Below, piece by piece: positions 1 through 7,203 of a stretch of 17,944 bases of DNA; positions within the stretch are counted from its first letter, which is position 1; the number at the start of each line of letters is the position of its first letter. Below the pieces are notes generated by a model. The model did no database searches. It saw nothing but the letters and a program-made list of their open reading frames with translations, and was not told where the DNA came from. The DNA is from Aquimarina sp. GTDB taxonomy: Bacteria > Bacteroidota > Bacteroidia > Flavobacteriales > Flavobacteriaceae. The DNA is taken from the NCBI GenBank assembly GCA_020628975.1, contig JAHDEF010000015.1, positions 1 to 17,944 on the forward strand, written 5' to 3'. The translations under genes were made by a program, and so were the position numbers.

Positions 1-73
1 ATTTATGATTGACAATATCAAAGTATTCTAAAATACCTTCAGGTAGAAAGTAACGGGCTAATTCTACATCCAA
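1..73 (-). CDS. Partial transposase N-terminal-region ORF (left edge)
   Basis: On the minus strand an open frame enters the window edge and reads DVELARYFLPEGILEYFDIV and a few more residues after a TAG stop at about 79-77. The pattern (V/L)ELARxxLPExxLEYFDI resembles the short first ORF of a Bacteroidota insertion sequence usually annotated as an ISAon1-type transposase N-terminal-region protein; that match is from memory. No ATG lies in frame before the motif, so translation would need the TTG at 73-71, or the 5' end is already broken. About 24 codons are visible. It may be the start of an intact IS lying to the left, or a remnant. Confidence 0.4.
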   Translation of the reverse strand, partial: MDVELARYFLPEGILEYFDIVNHK

Positions 74-223
74 AAACTAAAATTTTTAACCTACAAAGAT
101 AAATTAATCCCCAAGTTTTTAACTTGAGCCTGGATGACTAAAGTTATCGTCATTTCTGGCATAATGGTCATAAATAGTTGGTAGAATTGCGCTAACAACC
201 TATGTTGACTGATGATTCGAGAA

Positions 224-249
224 GTTATATGAAACGTATTTCATATAAC
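224..249. repeat. Perfect 11-bp-arm inverted repeat with T-rich tail
   Basis: GTTATATGAAA (224-234) and its exact reverse complement TTTCATATAAC (239-249) are separated by the four bases CGTA. On the plus strand the hairpin is followed by CTTTTCTTTG, so it could end a transcript coming from the left, although no plus-strand gene is seen there. The core ATATGAAA...TTTCATAT also occurs as a dyad at 4630-4650, on the other side of the hydrolase gene. It may be a terminator, a regulator site or part of the IS debris. Confidence 0.5.
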
Positions 250-282
250 CTTTTCTTTGCCTTAAAAATAGCAAAAAGAAAG

Positions 283-405
283 TGATGTTGGGCTTGCTTC
301 AGTTTGGTGGTAATCAAATGGTGAAAGCAATCTGGAAAGCAACGATTCAAATGTAAAGACTGCGGTTTTTTTTACAAACAACCGTCCTTAACAAATTGTG
401 TATAA
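283..405 (+). pseudogene. Decayed zinc-ribbon transposase fragment
   Basis: One plus-strand frame reads KQSGKQRFKCKDCGFFYKQP between about 325 and 384. Just upstream in the same frame is a CxxC pair (CWAC, 286-297), interrupted by a TGA at 322-324. The layout CxxC, about 20 residues, GKQRFKCKDCG is the N-terminal zinc ribbon found in several IS transposases. Stops at 322 and 403, and the absence of any following DDE domain, show that this is a remnant. I cannot assign an IS family. Together with the ORF at 1-73 it suggests that the left end of the window has received insertion sequences. Confidence 0.4.
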
Positions 406-490
406 AGTATTATTATTGGGGATTCTTAAAAATTAAGCATATAATTTAACTAGTCTGTAGAATAAGAGTTTATGATCCTTTATAGTAGAT
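406..490. other. AT-rich stretch with no recognisable feature
   Basis: This short stretch between the transposase remnant and the hairpin at 491-570 has frequent stops in all frames and no promoter, RNA or repeat that I can support. The whole gene-poor region 1-578 therefore holds only the edge ORF, the inverted repeat at 224-249, the decayed transposase fragment and the terminator hairpin. The part between 74 and 223 also shows nothing I recognise. Confidence 0.6.
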
Positions 491-570
491 TAAACGTAAA
501 AGCATATAAAACAGAGAATACTAAAGCCTTTTTAATTGCGTTTAGCTCTGTTTTATATGCTTTCCGTTTA
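491..570 (-). terminator. Long hairpin terminator of the hydrolase gene
   Basis: The arm at 491-516 (starts TAAACG, ends AAAACAGAG) is the reverse complement of the arm at 546-570 apart from one substitution and one extra base. An inner CTAAA/TTTAG pair (521-525 and 541-545) extends the structure. The hairpin starts nine bases after the stop codon of the hydrolase gene at 579, which is where a terminator is expected. There is no clean T-tract after it on the minus strand, so termination by the long stem itself is inferred. The outer stem of about 25 bp is unusually long. Confidence 0.6.
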
Positions 571-578
571 TAAGGGAA

Positions 579-3500
579 TTATCTTATTACTAATTTGAAA
601 TTCTTCTCATTTATTGATAATATGTAAATTCCTGAAGAAAGGCTAGATACATCTAAAGTGCTAATTCTATTTATTACTTCTACAGAGGTATTAAAAATTG
701 TTTTACCAGTTAGTGAATACACTGTGACCGTGTGTAATCCATCGGATGCTCCTGAAATTGATATATCTGAAACAGCTGGAGATGGATATATAGTGATATC
801 ATCGGGTGTATTCTTTTTGAACAAATCTTTTGAAGCACCTATATATTCTAAGGTAAATTTATCTAGATTCCACGTCCAAGTACTACCTGTAGCTGTTAAT
901 CTTATTGTATGTTCTTTAGCTGTAAATGAAACTAACTGGCTAGCTTCTAAGGTTTGGAAATCGTTCCAGCTATCGTTATTAGGAACTACTGTAGTATTAA
1001 AATTCGTATTGGGAGTTCCAAATATAATGTTAGAACCTGTAATGGGAGATGAAACGTAGTAGGTGATTTTGTAAATACCTTCTTCTTGTATATTTACGAT
1101 GTAATCGACATAATCATTTTCATTTACGTAATTAATAATAGTATTTGTCTTTTTAACTCCTAAGCCTTCACCTCCAAATGGAGCATCGTCAAAGGTACCA
1201 TTAGTATTAGAAAATTTTTCCGCTTCTACAACAATAGAGTCAATATTGCCTGGTGTTTCAGGATCTTGATTTGCGTTATTACATGTGTATTTAATTATTA
1301 GCTCAGGGCTATTATTACCTTCATTAGAAGAAAATGAAACATCATTCCCGCCAGATTGCTTTACAATTAATGAAACTGTTTGTCCTGCAGGAAGATTTTG
1401 TAAATCCCACGAATAAGTTTGGCCAGTGGCGTAATTGGTATTCAAACTTCCAAGAAGAGTATCTTCGGAGGGTTTGTTTGTATTAGATAAATTATTTTCA
1501 TTCCAATTATTAGTGTTTCCTTCATAAACTTCAATGAGTCCATTACCGTTATCCGAACTTACCGTCAATTCTAATGTTGTACTAGAGATGCTCTCACCAC
1601 TAGGAGTATTTGGCGTTTGAAATTGTAGATATGTAGTTCTATTATTACTTTCTACCCTTAGTTCATTATTATTAAATAAATTATTGGCTCTACCTTGTAA
1701 ATACGCGTCATTGACGGGACTTGTAATGATAACGTCACAATTATCTTCATCCGAACCGCTATCATCTCCGTCATTATCATTTTCTCCGTTGTCGTTTCCG
1801 TTATCAGGATTTTCCGCTTCACAATCAGCCACTAAAGCCTTAGTGCCTATTCCACTTGGTTTTGTAAATGATTTGGAAAGTATAAATTTATCCATTTCAA
1901 ATCCATCTTCTCGCATGGAAAAAGAGACAGTGTGTATTCCAGGAGTATTTACATTTAGGAAGATTCTTTGCTCTTCTCCACAGTGGTTAGCACCAGTACG
2001 TTGCTTACTTTCCCAAGTCCAAGCATTTTTTCCTGCACACCATTGCATTCTTGCACCAGAAGCAGGCCACTGCCCGTCGATACCTACATGTATACCATTG
2101 TCTTCAGTTCCTGTTGAATGTGCTCGAACCCATACGAAATATTTTCCAGAAGAAGGAAAATCAATTTTATAATTAACAATAGCTAATGCTCCAGGTGTAT
2201 TTGAAAAGTTTGTGCCTGACGTTAAAGGATCGCCGTGCGTAACACGAGTATCAGGAAGGATTTCAATATATTTTCCTGCGCTTGCACCAATATTGTGGTT
2301 ACCATCGGGGTCTGGAGTAGGAGTGCCAGTTGTACCATTTTCGATAATAAACCATTCTCTGATATTAGTTTTTTCTTGGTTAACAAAGTCTTCAGCTTCT
2401 ACGGCGATAACACCATTGTTTTCAATGAAAACTTTTTCCGAGCAATCCCCGTCATTTTCTCCTGTATCAGGATTTTCTTCTACAGGGTCAGGTTCACTAC
2501 TATTGGCATTAGTTACTAAAACTACCCAGTCACTATTAGTACTGTTTGGAGGATTACCAATACTTCTATTTCCACCACCATTAAGCTGTGTAATATTACC
2601 GTTTTTCAGATTGCCTCCATTTCTTGGGTCAAACCATTTCACGCTATAGTTACCGTTCGCACCATTTAAATTTAAATTTGTGCTACCACCTTTTTCTAAA
2701 TAAATAACGTAATATTTTCCTGCTTCAGCTAGTGCATGATTGTTGTTTCCAGTAACTAAATTATCATTATTGCGCATGTTCCAATAAGGAATTTTATTCC
2801 CTTTAAAGAAGTCGAAAGCATATTTCGACCAATCGAATAACACTTCAAATCGGTTAAAGTTTTCGGTTTGAAAATCCCCTTGACTTCCTCCATACCACAT
2901 TACTCCTTGACCTCCTGCTATAAGATTTTTCCATAAATAGTGCGTTCTGGCTTGAACACGAACTGACTTAGTCGTAATTTTTTCATCGATAAAAACTCCA
3001 GTTTTACCAGTGTTTTGTTCGTCTGATGATATTACCCACGGGATGTTGGCATTTCTTGATTTGTTTATCCAAGTTAAAATTCCACTTCTACCATTGTACG
3101 CATCATTTGCATTGGCAGCACTTTGTATAGAAGCTCCTGTAAGTTTTGCGTTTAGCCTTAACCAATCATCATATTTACTATGTTCTCCAGGATATGTATG
3201 TATAACGCGATGGTTTTGCCATGGATCGATAGCAGCTAAATAGTCAATTCGTGCTATGGCAGATTGAGCTGACCCTCGGTATTCTTCTGAAATATTCCAT
3301 TCGATGGCTAAATGGTGTCCAAATCGAGCGACCATTTCACGATATTGTGCTCTTAGTTCATTATTGTTAAGGGCATCCCAGTTTTCATTTTCCGCCAATT
3401 TATAATGCATCATAAGACCAATCTTTTCGGCATGGTCAAATACAATTTCCCATTGATCTAGTTTAGACACATCAAACCTAAATTTATCGCCAAGATTGAC

Positions 3501-4280
3501 CCAAGGAAATACATTTTTATCATCACCTCCAAATAAACTCATAGAGAAAGAGTTCATACCCTGTTGTTTGATATAATTTAAAGCACCAATGATGTTTTTT
3601 CCTTTTCCGTTTTTCCAGGTAGGGCCATTGTTAAATTGCGCTGCATGTGGATTGAAAGCATGAATTTTACATAGTCCACAATTATTTCTATTGGCATCGA
3701 AGTCAAACTCGTTGTAGTCCAACATATTTTCAGGAGAATCAGGACCAATTTTGAATAAGTACTCTCCAGTTTCAGTAAATTGAAGATATCTCCTTGAATT
3801 TACATTTCCAGAAGTTCTGTAGGTTAATCTTCCTTTAGCTCTTAAATCTGGTTCAGATTTGTTGTTGTTGGAAATATTACCAACACTACCAGTTAACCTT
3901 TTAGAGGGAGAAGGAAGTTGATTTACATTTTGTAGCGCTACGTTGTTACCGGTGTAATATAGAATTTCATAATTCCATATTCCAGTCATATAAGGTCTTA
4001 AGTGTGCCTTAAATGTTGTTCCTTGTTTCGCACTCGAATTCGCGGCATTTCCATCGGCTGCGAAATAACCAGGTACTCTAATTTTCCCTCCATTTGGGTC
4101 TGTAAAGATAACATCCATTCGATGATTTTTGAACGTAGTAGCAGATTCATTAAGTGCTGTGTTTGGTAAGTCAGCACTGATTGTAATTTTGTGCCATTTT
4201 CTTAATTCACCTTCGATTTGTTGAGCAAATAAAGAGGCTTGTATTGCTGTAATAAGCAATAGAAGAATTTTTGTTTTCAT
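579..4280 (-). CDS. Secreted multidomain glycoside hydrolase (DUF5060, CBM6, T9SS sorting domain)
   Basis: This 1,233-residue protein has a signal peptide (1-19). Residues 21-120 resemble the DUF5060 beta-sandwich (WHKITI; VPGYFAADG). Residues 150-500 look like the TIM barrel that accompanies DUF5060 (SPENMLDYNEFDFD, KGKNIIGALNYIKQQGMNS, FDVSKLDQWEIVF). Likely catalytic glutamates are E332/E333 in WNISEE and E421 in SSDEQ. Residues 505-592 resemble the small beta domain PF12904. After an acidic linker, 624-803 is a carbohydrate-binding-type sandwich (IAVEAEDF). Then come a second Asp/Asn-rich linker (821-848), a CBM96/DNRLRE-like domain (849-1000), a CBM6 (1013-1146) resembling agarase CBM6 modules, and a type A Por sorting tail (about 1162-1233). 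It is thus exported by T9SS and probably attached to the surface. The substrate is unproven; a red-algal galactan is the best guess from the CBM6. No SusC/D or sulfatase gene lies nearby. Confidence 0.85.
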   Translation of the reverse strand: MKTKILLLLITAIQASLFAQQIEGELRKWHKITISADLPNTALNESATTFKNHRMDVIFTDPNGGKIRVPGYFAADGNAANSSAKQGTTFKAHLRPYMTGIWNYEILYYTGNNVALQNVNQLPSPSKRLTGSVGNISNNNKSEPDLRAKGRLTYRTSGNVNSRRYLQFTETGEYLFKIGPDSPENMLDYNEFDFDANRNNCGLCKIHAFNPHAAQFNNGPTWKNGKGKNIIGALNYIKQQGMNSFSMSLFGGDDKNVFPWVNLGDKFRFDVSKLDQWEIVFDHAEKIGLMMHYKLAENENWDALNNNELRAQYREMVARFGHHLAIEWNISEEYRGSAQSAIARIDYLAAIDPWQNHRVIHTYPGEHSKYDDWLRLNAKLTGASIQSAANANDAYNGRSGILTWINKSRNANIPWVISSDEQNTGKTGVFIDEKITTKSVRVQARTHYLWKNLIAGGQGVMWYGGSQGDFQTENFNRFEVLFDWSKYAFDFFKGNKIPYWNMRNNDNLVTGNNNHALAEAGKYYVIYLEKGGSTNLNLNGANGNYSVKWFDPRNGGNLKNGNITQLNGGGNRSIGNPPNSTNSDWVVLVTNANSSEPDPVEENPDTGENDGDCSEKVFIENNGVIAVEAEDFVNQEKTNIREWFIIENGTTGTPTPDPDGNHNIGASAGKYIEILPDTRVTHGDPLTSGTNFSNTPGALAIVNYKIDFPSSGKYFVWVRAHSTGTEDNGIHVGIDGQWPASGARMQWCAGKNAWTWESKQRTGANHCGEEQRIFLNVNTPGIHTVSFSMREDGFEMDKFILSKSFTKPSGIGTKALVADCEAENPDNGNDNGENDNDGDDSGSDEDNCDVIITSPVNDAYLQGRANNLFNNNELRVESNNRTTYLQFQTPNTPSGESISSTTLELTVSSDNGNGLIEVYEGNTNNWNENNLSNTNKPSEDTLLGSLNTNYATGQTYSWDLQNLPAGQTVSLIVKQSGGNDVSFSSNEGNNSPELIIKYTCNNANQDPETPGNIDSIVVEAEKFSNTNGTFDDAPFGGEGLGVKKTNTIINYVNENDYVDYIVNIQEEGIYKITYYVSSPITGSNIIFGTPNTNFNTTVVPNNDSWNDFQTLEASQLVSFTAKEHTIRLTATGSTWTWNLDKFTLEYIGASKDLFKKNTPDDITIYPSPAVSDISISGASDGLHTVTVYSLTGKTIFNTSVEVINRISTLDVSSLSSGIYILSINEKNFKLVIR

Positions 4281-4302
4281 GAGATTTAGTTATTGATTGT
4301 TG

Positions 4303-4407
4303 TATGTTATAACATAACTAAAGCTTCTTATATTGCCGTTATAGGTATATTCTTACAAGAAATAACTAAGTGTGATAAATAGTTGTATTTCAGCTGATAC
4401 TTATCAG
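4303..4407 (-). promoter_or_regulatory. Structured leader of the hydrolase gene with three small dyads
   Basis: Three short inverted repeats lie between the start codon at 4280 and position 4407. They are a perfect 14-base palindrome TATGTTATAACATA (4303-4316), TTCTTACAAGAA (4350-4361) and CTGATACTTATCAG (4394-4407). If the promoter at 4583-4611 is right, all are transcribed into a leader of about 300 bases. The palindrome nearest the start codon could also be a DNA operator. Their regulatory role is inferred from position and symmetry only. Confidence 0.35.
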
Positions 4408-4456
4408 TTTTGATGAAAAAAAATGTGTTCTGCGTAAGAAGAATATATCCTGTTTT

Positions 4457-4476
4457 ATTGACACATTTTAAGATGA
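4457..4476. repeat. 20-base motif shared with the efflux operon upstream region
   Basis: ATTGACACATTTTAAGATGA here matches ATTGACAATTTTAAGATGA at 10478-10496, apart from one inserted base and one adjacent difference. Both copies lie upstream of minus-strand genes in the same orientation, 177 bases before the hydrolase start and 63 bases before the ABC ATPase start. A shared regulator site is possible. I know no regulator with this site. Confidence 0.4.
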
Positions 4477-4582
4477 GTGTTATTGTGTTAATTAAGGAAA
4501 GTCGATTTCTCTTTGATGAATTTTTATAATAAAAATAGCTAAGATTTTTTGTTATTCAAGGAATGAAAGAATTACAACAATT

Positions 4583-4611
4583 CAAATTTAATTGAACACT
4601 GCCAAAAGCAA
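4583..4611 (-). promoter_or_regulatory. Bacteroidota-type promoter for the hydrolase gene
   Basis: On the minus strand TTG (4611-4609) is followed after 18 bases by TAAATTTG (4590-4583), which fits the flavobacterial consensus TTG, N17-23, TAnnTTTG exactly. Transcription would begin near 4576, giving a leader of about 300 bases before the hydrolase ATG at 4280. No better promoter was found closer to the gene. Confidence 0.5.
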
Positions 4612-4629
4612 TGTTATTCCATAGCATTG

Positions 4630-4650
4630 ATATGAAATCTAGTTTCATAT
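4630..4650. promoter_or_regulatory. ATATGAAA-N5-TTTCATAT dyad upstream of the hydrolase promoter
   Basis: ATATGAAA (4630-4637) and TTTCATAT (4643-4650) form a perfect 8-bp-arm inverted repeat around TCTAG. Its centre lies about 30 bases upstream of the -33 element at 4611-4609, a usual place for an activator site. It also lies 62 bases after the TolC-family stop codon, so it may instead be a terminator for the efflux operon, although no T-tract follows. The same arms occur at 224-249. Confidence 0.4.
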
Positions 4651-4711
4651 TAATGTACTATGAGTTAGCCTTATAGTAAAAAAACTTCAAAATATGATAT
4701 GAATGATGTGG

Positions 4712-6055
4712 TTATTGCTCCGTTATTTTTCCTGTATAATATAATTCTAATAATTTTAAACGGAAAAGGTAGTCGTATTTTGCAGTAACAAGATCAATTT
4801 CACTGTTTTGTAATCGTAACTTAACTTGATTAAATTCAAATGAATTACTAACACCTGCTTTGAAGCGATTTTCTGCGTATTCAAAAGCCGTTTTTTGAGC
4901 GTTATTAGCAGCTTCAGCGGCTTCATAACTTTTTCTACCGGCCTTAGCATCTAGATAAGCTTGATACACCTGCTGTGTTAAACGCTGTTTTACTAAATCC
5001 AAGTCGTATTGGGTTCGCATTTTATTAATTTTTGCTCGATCAACAGCATTTCTTGCTTGCAATCCATTAAAAATAGGAATGCTTAACGATAGTCCGTACC
5101 TCAAATTAGTACGATCACGAAGTTGATCACCAAAACTTTCACTTGGTATGCTAACTCCATTAGTTTCGGCTTCAATTTCAGAAGTACCGTAAGAAAAAGA
5201 GCCATTTAAACTAGGATAATAACCAGCTTTAGCAATTTTTACATTCTCATCAACAACTTTTAAATTTTCTTGTGCTTGTAATACTTCATTTCTAATGTTG
5301 AGAGCTTTATTTAAAAATTCTTCTTTAGATAAATTTAAAAGTCCATCATTCAAAAGCACAGCGTCAACTTCTTGAATTTCTATTGATTTATTTACTTCAA
5401 AATTCAAAAGTTGCTTTAACGAAAGTTTGGAAAGAGAAAGTGTGTTCTCAGCATTAACAATTTGTTGTAATTCTTGTAAGCTCTGTGCTTCTAATAACAA
5501 CACATCACCCTTAGGTAATACACCAGCTTCTATTTGAATATTAGCTTGCTCTATTTGTTGTTGTGTGAGTTCATTTTGAGATTTAAGTACAGCTATGTTT
5601 TCTTTATTAAGTAGAATTTGTACGTAGGTATTTGCAATATTTAGGCGAATGTCATCTTTTAAGCTTTCTACTCCATATTGATTAGCAATTTCTTGAATTT
5701 TAGATCTTTCGTAAATTTTATAATTTCTAAAAGCATTAAAAATGGGAATGGTTGATCTTACTCCGTAATTGGATTGGCGTGTGTCAAGTTGAGCGAGTAC
5801 ACCGTTTCCCGCAGGTGATAAACCACTATTCCAATTATTTGAAATTTCAGCATTTAAATTCGGTAGTAAATTACCAAAGGCATCTTTTCTGTTGAGTGAG
5901 GCATCTTCAATACTCAATTCTAGTTGTTGTACTTGAATGTTGTGTTCAATAGCATAATCAATACAATCTTTTAGTGACCATATTTTTTCTTCTTGAGCAT
6001 AAGTTAAGCTAGTACTTAATAAAAAGCACGATAGTAAAAATGATATATAGTTCAT
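4712..6055 (-). CDS. TolC-family outer membrane efflux channel
   Basis: This 447-residue protein has a signal peptide (about 1-20, MNYISFLLSCFLLSTSLTYA). It then begins with WSLKDCIDYAIEHNIQV, the usual opening of the outer membrane efflux protein repeat. Two halves of helical OEP repeat follow, each with a proline-containing turn motif (STIPIFNAFRNYKIYERSK near 100-120 and LSIPIFNGLQARNAVDRAK near 325-345), the TolC pattern of beta strand followed by long coiled helix. It should form a trimeric channel across the outer membrane and periplasm. It is the last gene of the ABC efflux operon, 16 bases after the adaptor gene, which supports a role as exit duct of that pump. The transported substrate cannot be told from sequence. 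Confidence 0.92.
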   Translation of the reverse strand: MNYISFLLSCFLLSTSLTYAQEEKIWSLKDCIDYAIEHNIQVQQLELSIEDASLNRKDAFGNLLPNLNAEISNNWNSGLSPAGNGVLAQLDTRQSNYGVRSTIPIFNAFRNYKIYERSKIQEIANQYGVESLKDDIRLNIANTYVQILLNKENIAVLKSQNELTQQQIEQANIQIEAGVLPKGDVLLLEAQSLQELQQIVNAENTLSLSKLSLKQLLNFEVNKSIEIQEVDAVLLNDGLLNLSKEEFLNKALNIRNEVLQAQENLKVVDENVKIAKAGYYPSLNGSFSYGTSEIEAETNGVSIPSESFGDQLRDRTNLRYGLSLSIPIFNGLQARNAVDRAKINKMRTQYDLDLVKQRLTQQVYQAYLDAKAGRKSYEAAEAANNAQKTAFEYAENRFKAGVSNSFEFNQVKLRLQNSEIDLVTAKYDYLFRLKLLELYYTGKITEQ

Positions 6056-6071
6056 GATTTTTTGCTTTTAA

Positions 6072-7202
6072 TTAATGCACTTTTCTATTTGCCTTTTTTT
6101 CTTCTGGCTCCCCTAAAGCATTCCATTCTTTAATCGCATCGTCTTTTGTAATGCCTGACTTAATTTCGGCTTTTATACCATCGCTTAGTCCAATTTCAAT
6201 ATCGCGTTTTTCGAATATTTGATCGCCTGTGGCTACTTCAACAAATGGCTTTTTAGTTTCTTTATCATATTGAATTAAGCCTTCATCTATGGCTAAAACG
6301 TCTTTAACTTCATCTAAAATAATATTTGCATTGGCACTTAAGCCAGCTCGAAGGTTATCACTTTTATTCAGTTTTAATTTAGCTTCAATTTCAAATTCTA
6401 CAGCACCATTTTTTTCCACTCCTTTAGGCGCAATATAATTTAAGCTAGCATCATATTTTTTATCGGGATAAGCACCAATAGTTACTGTAATTGGCATGCC
6501 CTCTTTAATTCGACCTACTTCACCTTCGTCGATAGTTCCCTCGAAAATCATTTTTTGAGTATCGGCAATCAACGCAATTTCGGTACCCGCATTAAAATTG
6601 TTATTTTGAATTACTTGGTTTCCTTTCTTTATAGGTACATCTAAAATAACACCACTTACAGTAGCTTTTACGGTAGTATTTGCAACGGCATTAAAGCCTT
6701 TAGCAGTACCAGTTTTTACAATTTGATAACTTTCATTTGCTGCAGCTAAACGTTGTTTGGCTTGCTCAAAAGCTGTTTTAGAATTATCGTAGTCATTAAT
6801 AGAAATTACCCCTTTTTTGTATAGTTGATCTTGACGGTCAAATATTTTTTGTTGATTTTCAAAATCAATTCGGGCTTGACTCACCGCATTTTTCGAGGAT
6901 TGCAAATTTGAGATATTTGGTACTACTCTTATTTCGGCAATTTTATCGCCTACCTCAATAGGCTCACCAGCTTCTACATATACTTTGCTTACGATTCCAT
7001 TAATATTCGGGCGAATAGAAACTTCTTCATCAGGAATTATTTTCCCAGTGGCAATACTAGTCAATTGAATATTTGTAGTGTATGGTTGCTTAGTTTCAAA
7101 AGTGATATCTTTCTTTTGATTTCTTTTCCAAAAGTAAAATAAGGCTCCTCCGAAAGCTAGTACGATAGCTATTAAAATGATTCTTGTAGTGTTTTGCTTC
7201 AT
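6072..7202 (-). CDS. Membrane-fusion (HlyD/MacA-type) efflux adaptor
   Basis: This 376-residue periplasmic adaptor has one N-terminal membrane helix (about 7-25, RIILIAIVLAFGGALFYFW). The barrel-sandwich (lipoyl-like) half begins with SIRPNINGIVSKVYVEAGEPIEVGDKI. A helical hairpin of moderate length (about 95-165, rich in Q, K and A) comes next, then the second lipoyl half (VKATVSGVILDVPIKKGNQV), a beta barrel (FEGTIDEGEVGRIKEGMPITVTIG) and a membrane-proximal domain. This order is typical of MacA-type adaptors that bridge an inner-membrane ABC permease and a TolC channel. The gene starts one base after the stop of the second permease, so the two are almost certainly co-translated. The anchor is a transmembrane helix, as there is no lipobox cysteine. 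Confidence 0.92.
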   Translation of the reverse strand: MKQNTTRIILIAIVLAFGGALFYFWKRNQKKDITFETKQPYTTNIQLTSIATGKIIPDEEVSIRPNINGIVSKVYVEAGEPIEVGDKIAEIRVVPNISNLQSSKNAVSQARIDFENQQKIFDRQDQLYKKGVISINDYDNSKTAFEQAKQRLAAANESYQIVKTGTAKGFNAVANTTVKATVSGVILDVPIKKGNQVIQNNNFNAGTEIALIADTQKMIFEGTIDEGEVGRIKEGMPITVTIGAYPDKKYDASLNYIAPKGVEKNGAVEFEIEAKLKLNKSDNLRAGLSANANIILDEVKDVLAIDEGLIQYDKETKKPFVEVATGDQIFEKRDIEIGLSDGIKAEIKSGITKDDAIKEWNALGEPEEKKANRKVH

Positions 7203-7203
7203 A

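Noticed and set aside
658..1059. Plus-strand open frame at 658-1059
   Set aside because: It is antisense to the CBM6 and sorting domain of the hydrolase and has no recognisable domain of its own.
1684..2649. Plus-strand open frames at 1684-2172 and 2212-2649
   Set aside because: They lie antisense inside the hydrolase gene, which has a clear domain order. Their translations are low-complexity Ser/Pro/Leu-rich shadows of the Asp/Asn/Gly-rich protein.
4281..4711. A possible riboswitch or small RNA gene upstream of the hydrolase
   Set aside because: Only short unrelated dyads are visible, with no known riboswitch core and no terminator/antiterminator pair.
4756..4950. Second minus-strand frame inside the TolC-family gene
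   Set aside because: It is an out-of-frame shadow of the 3' part of that gene, whose main frame is intact to its stop.
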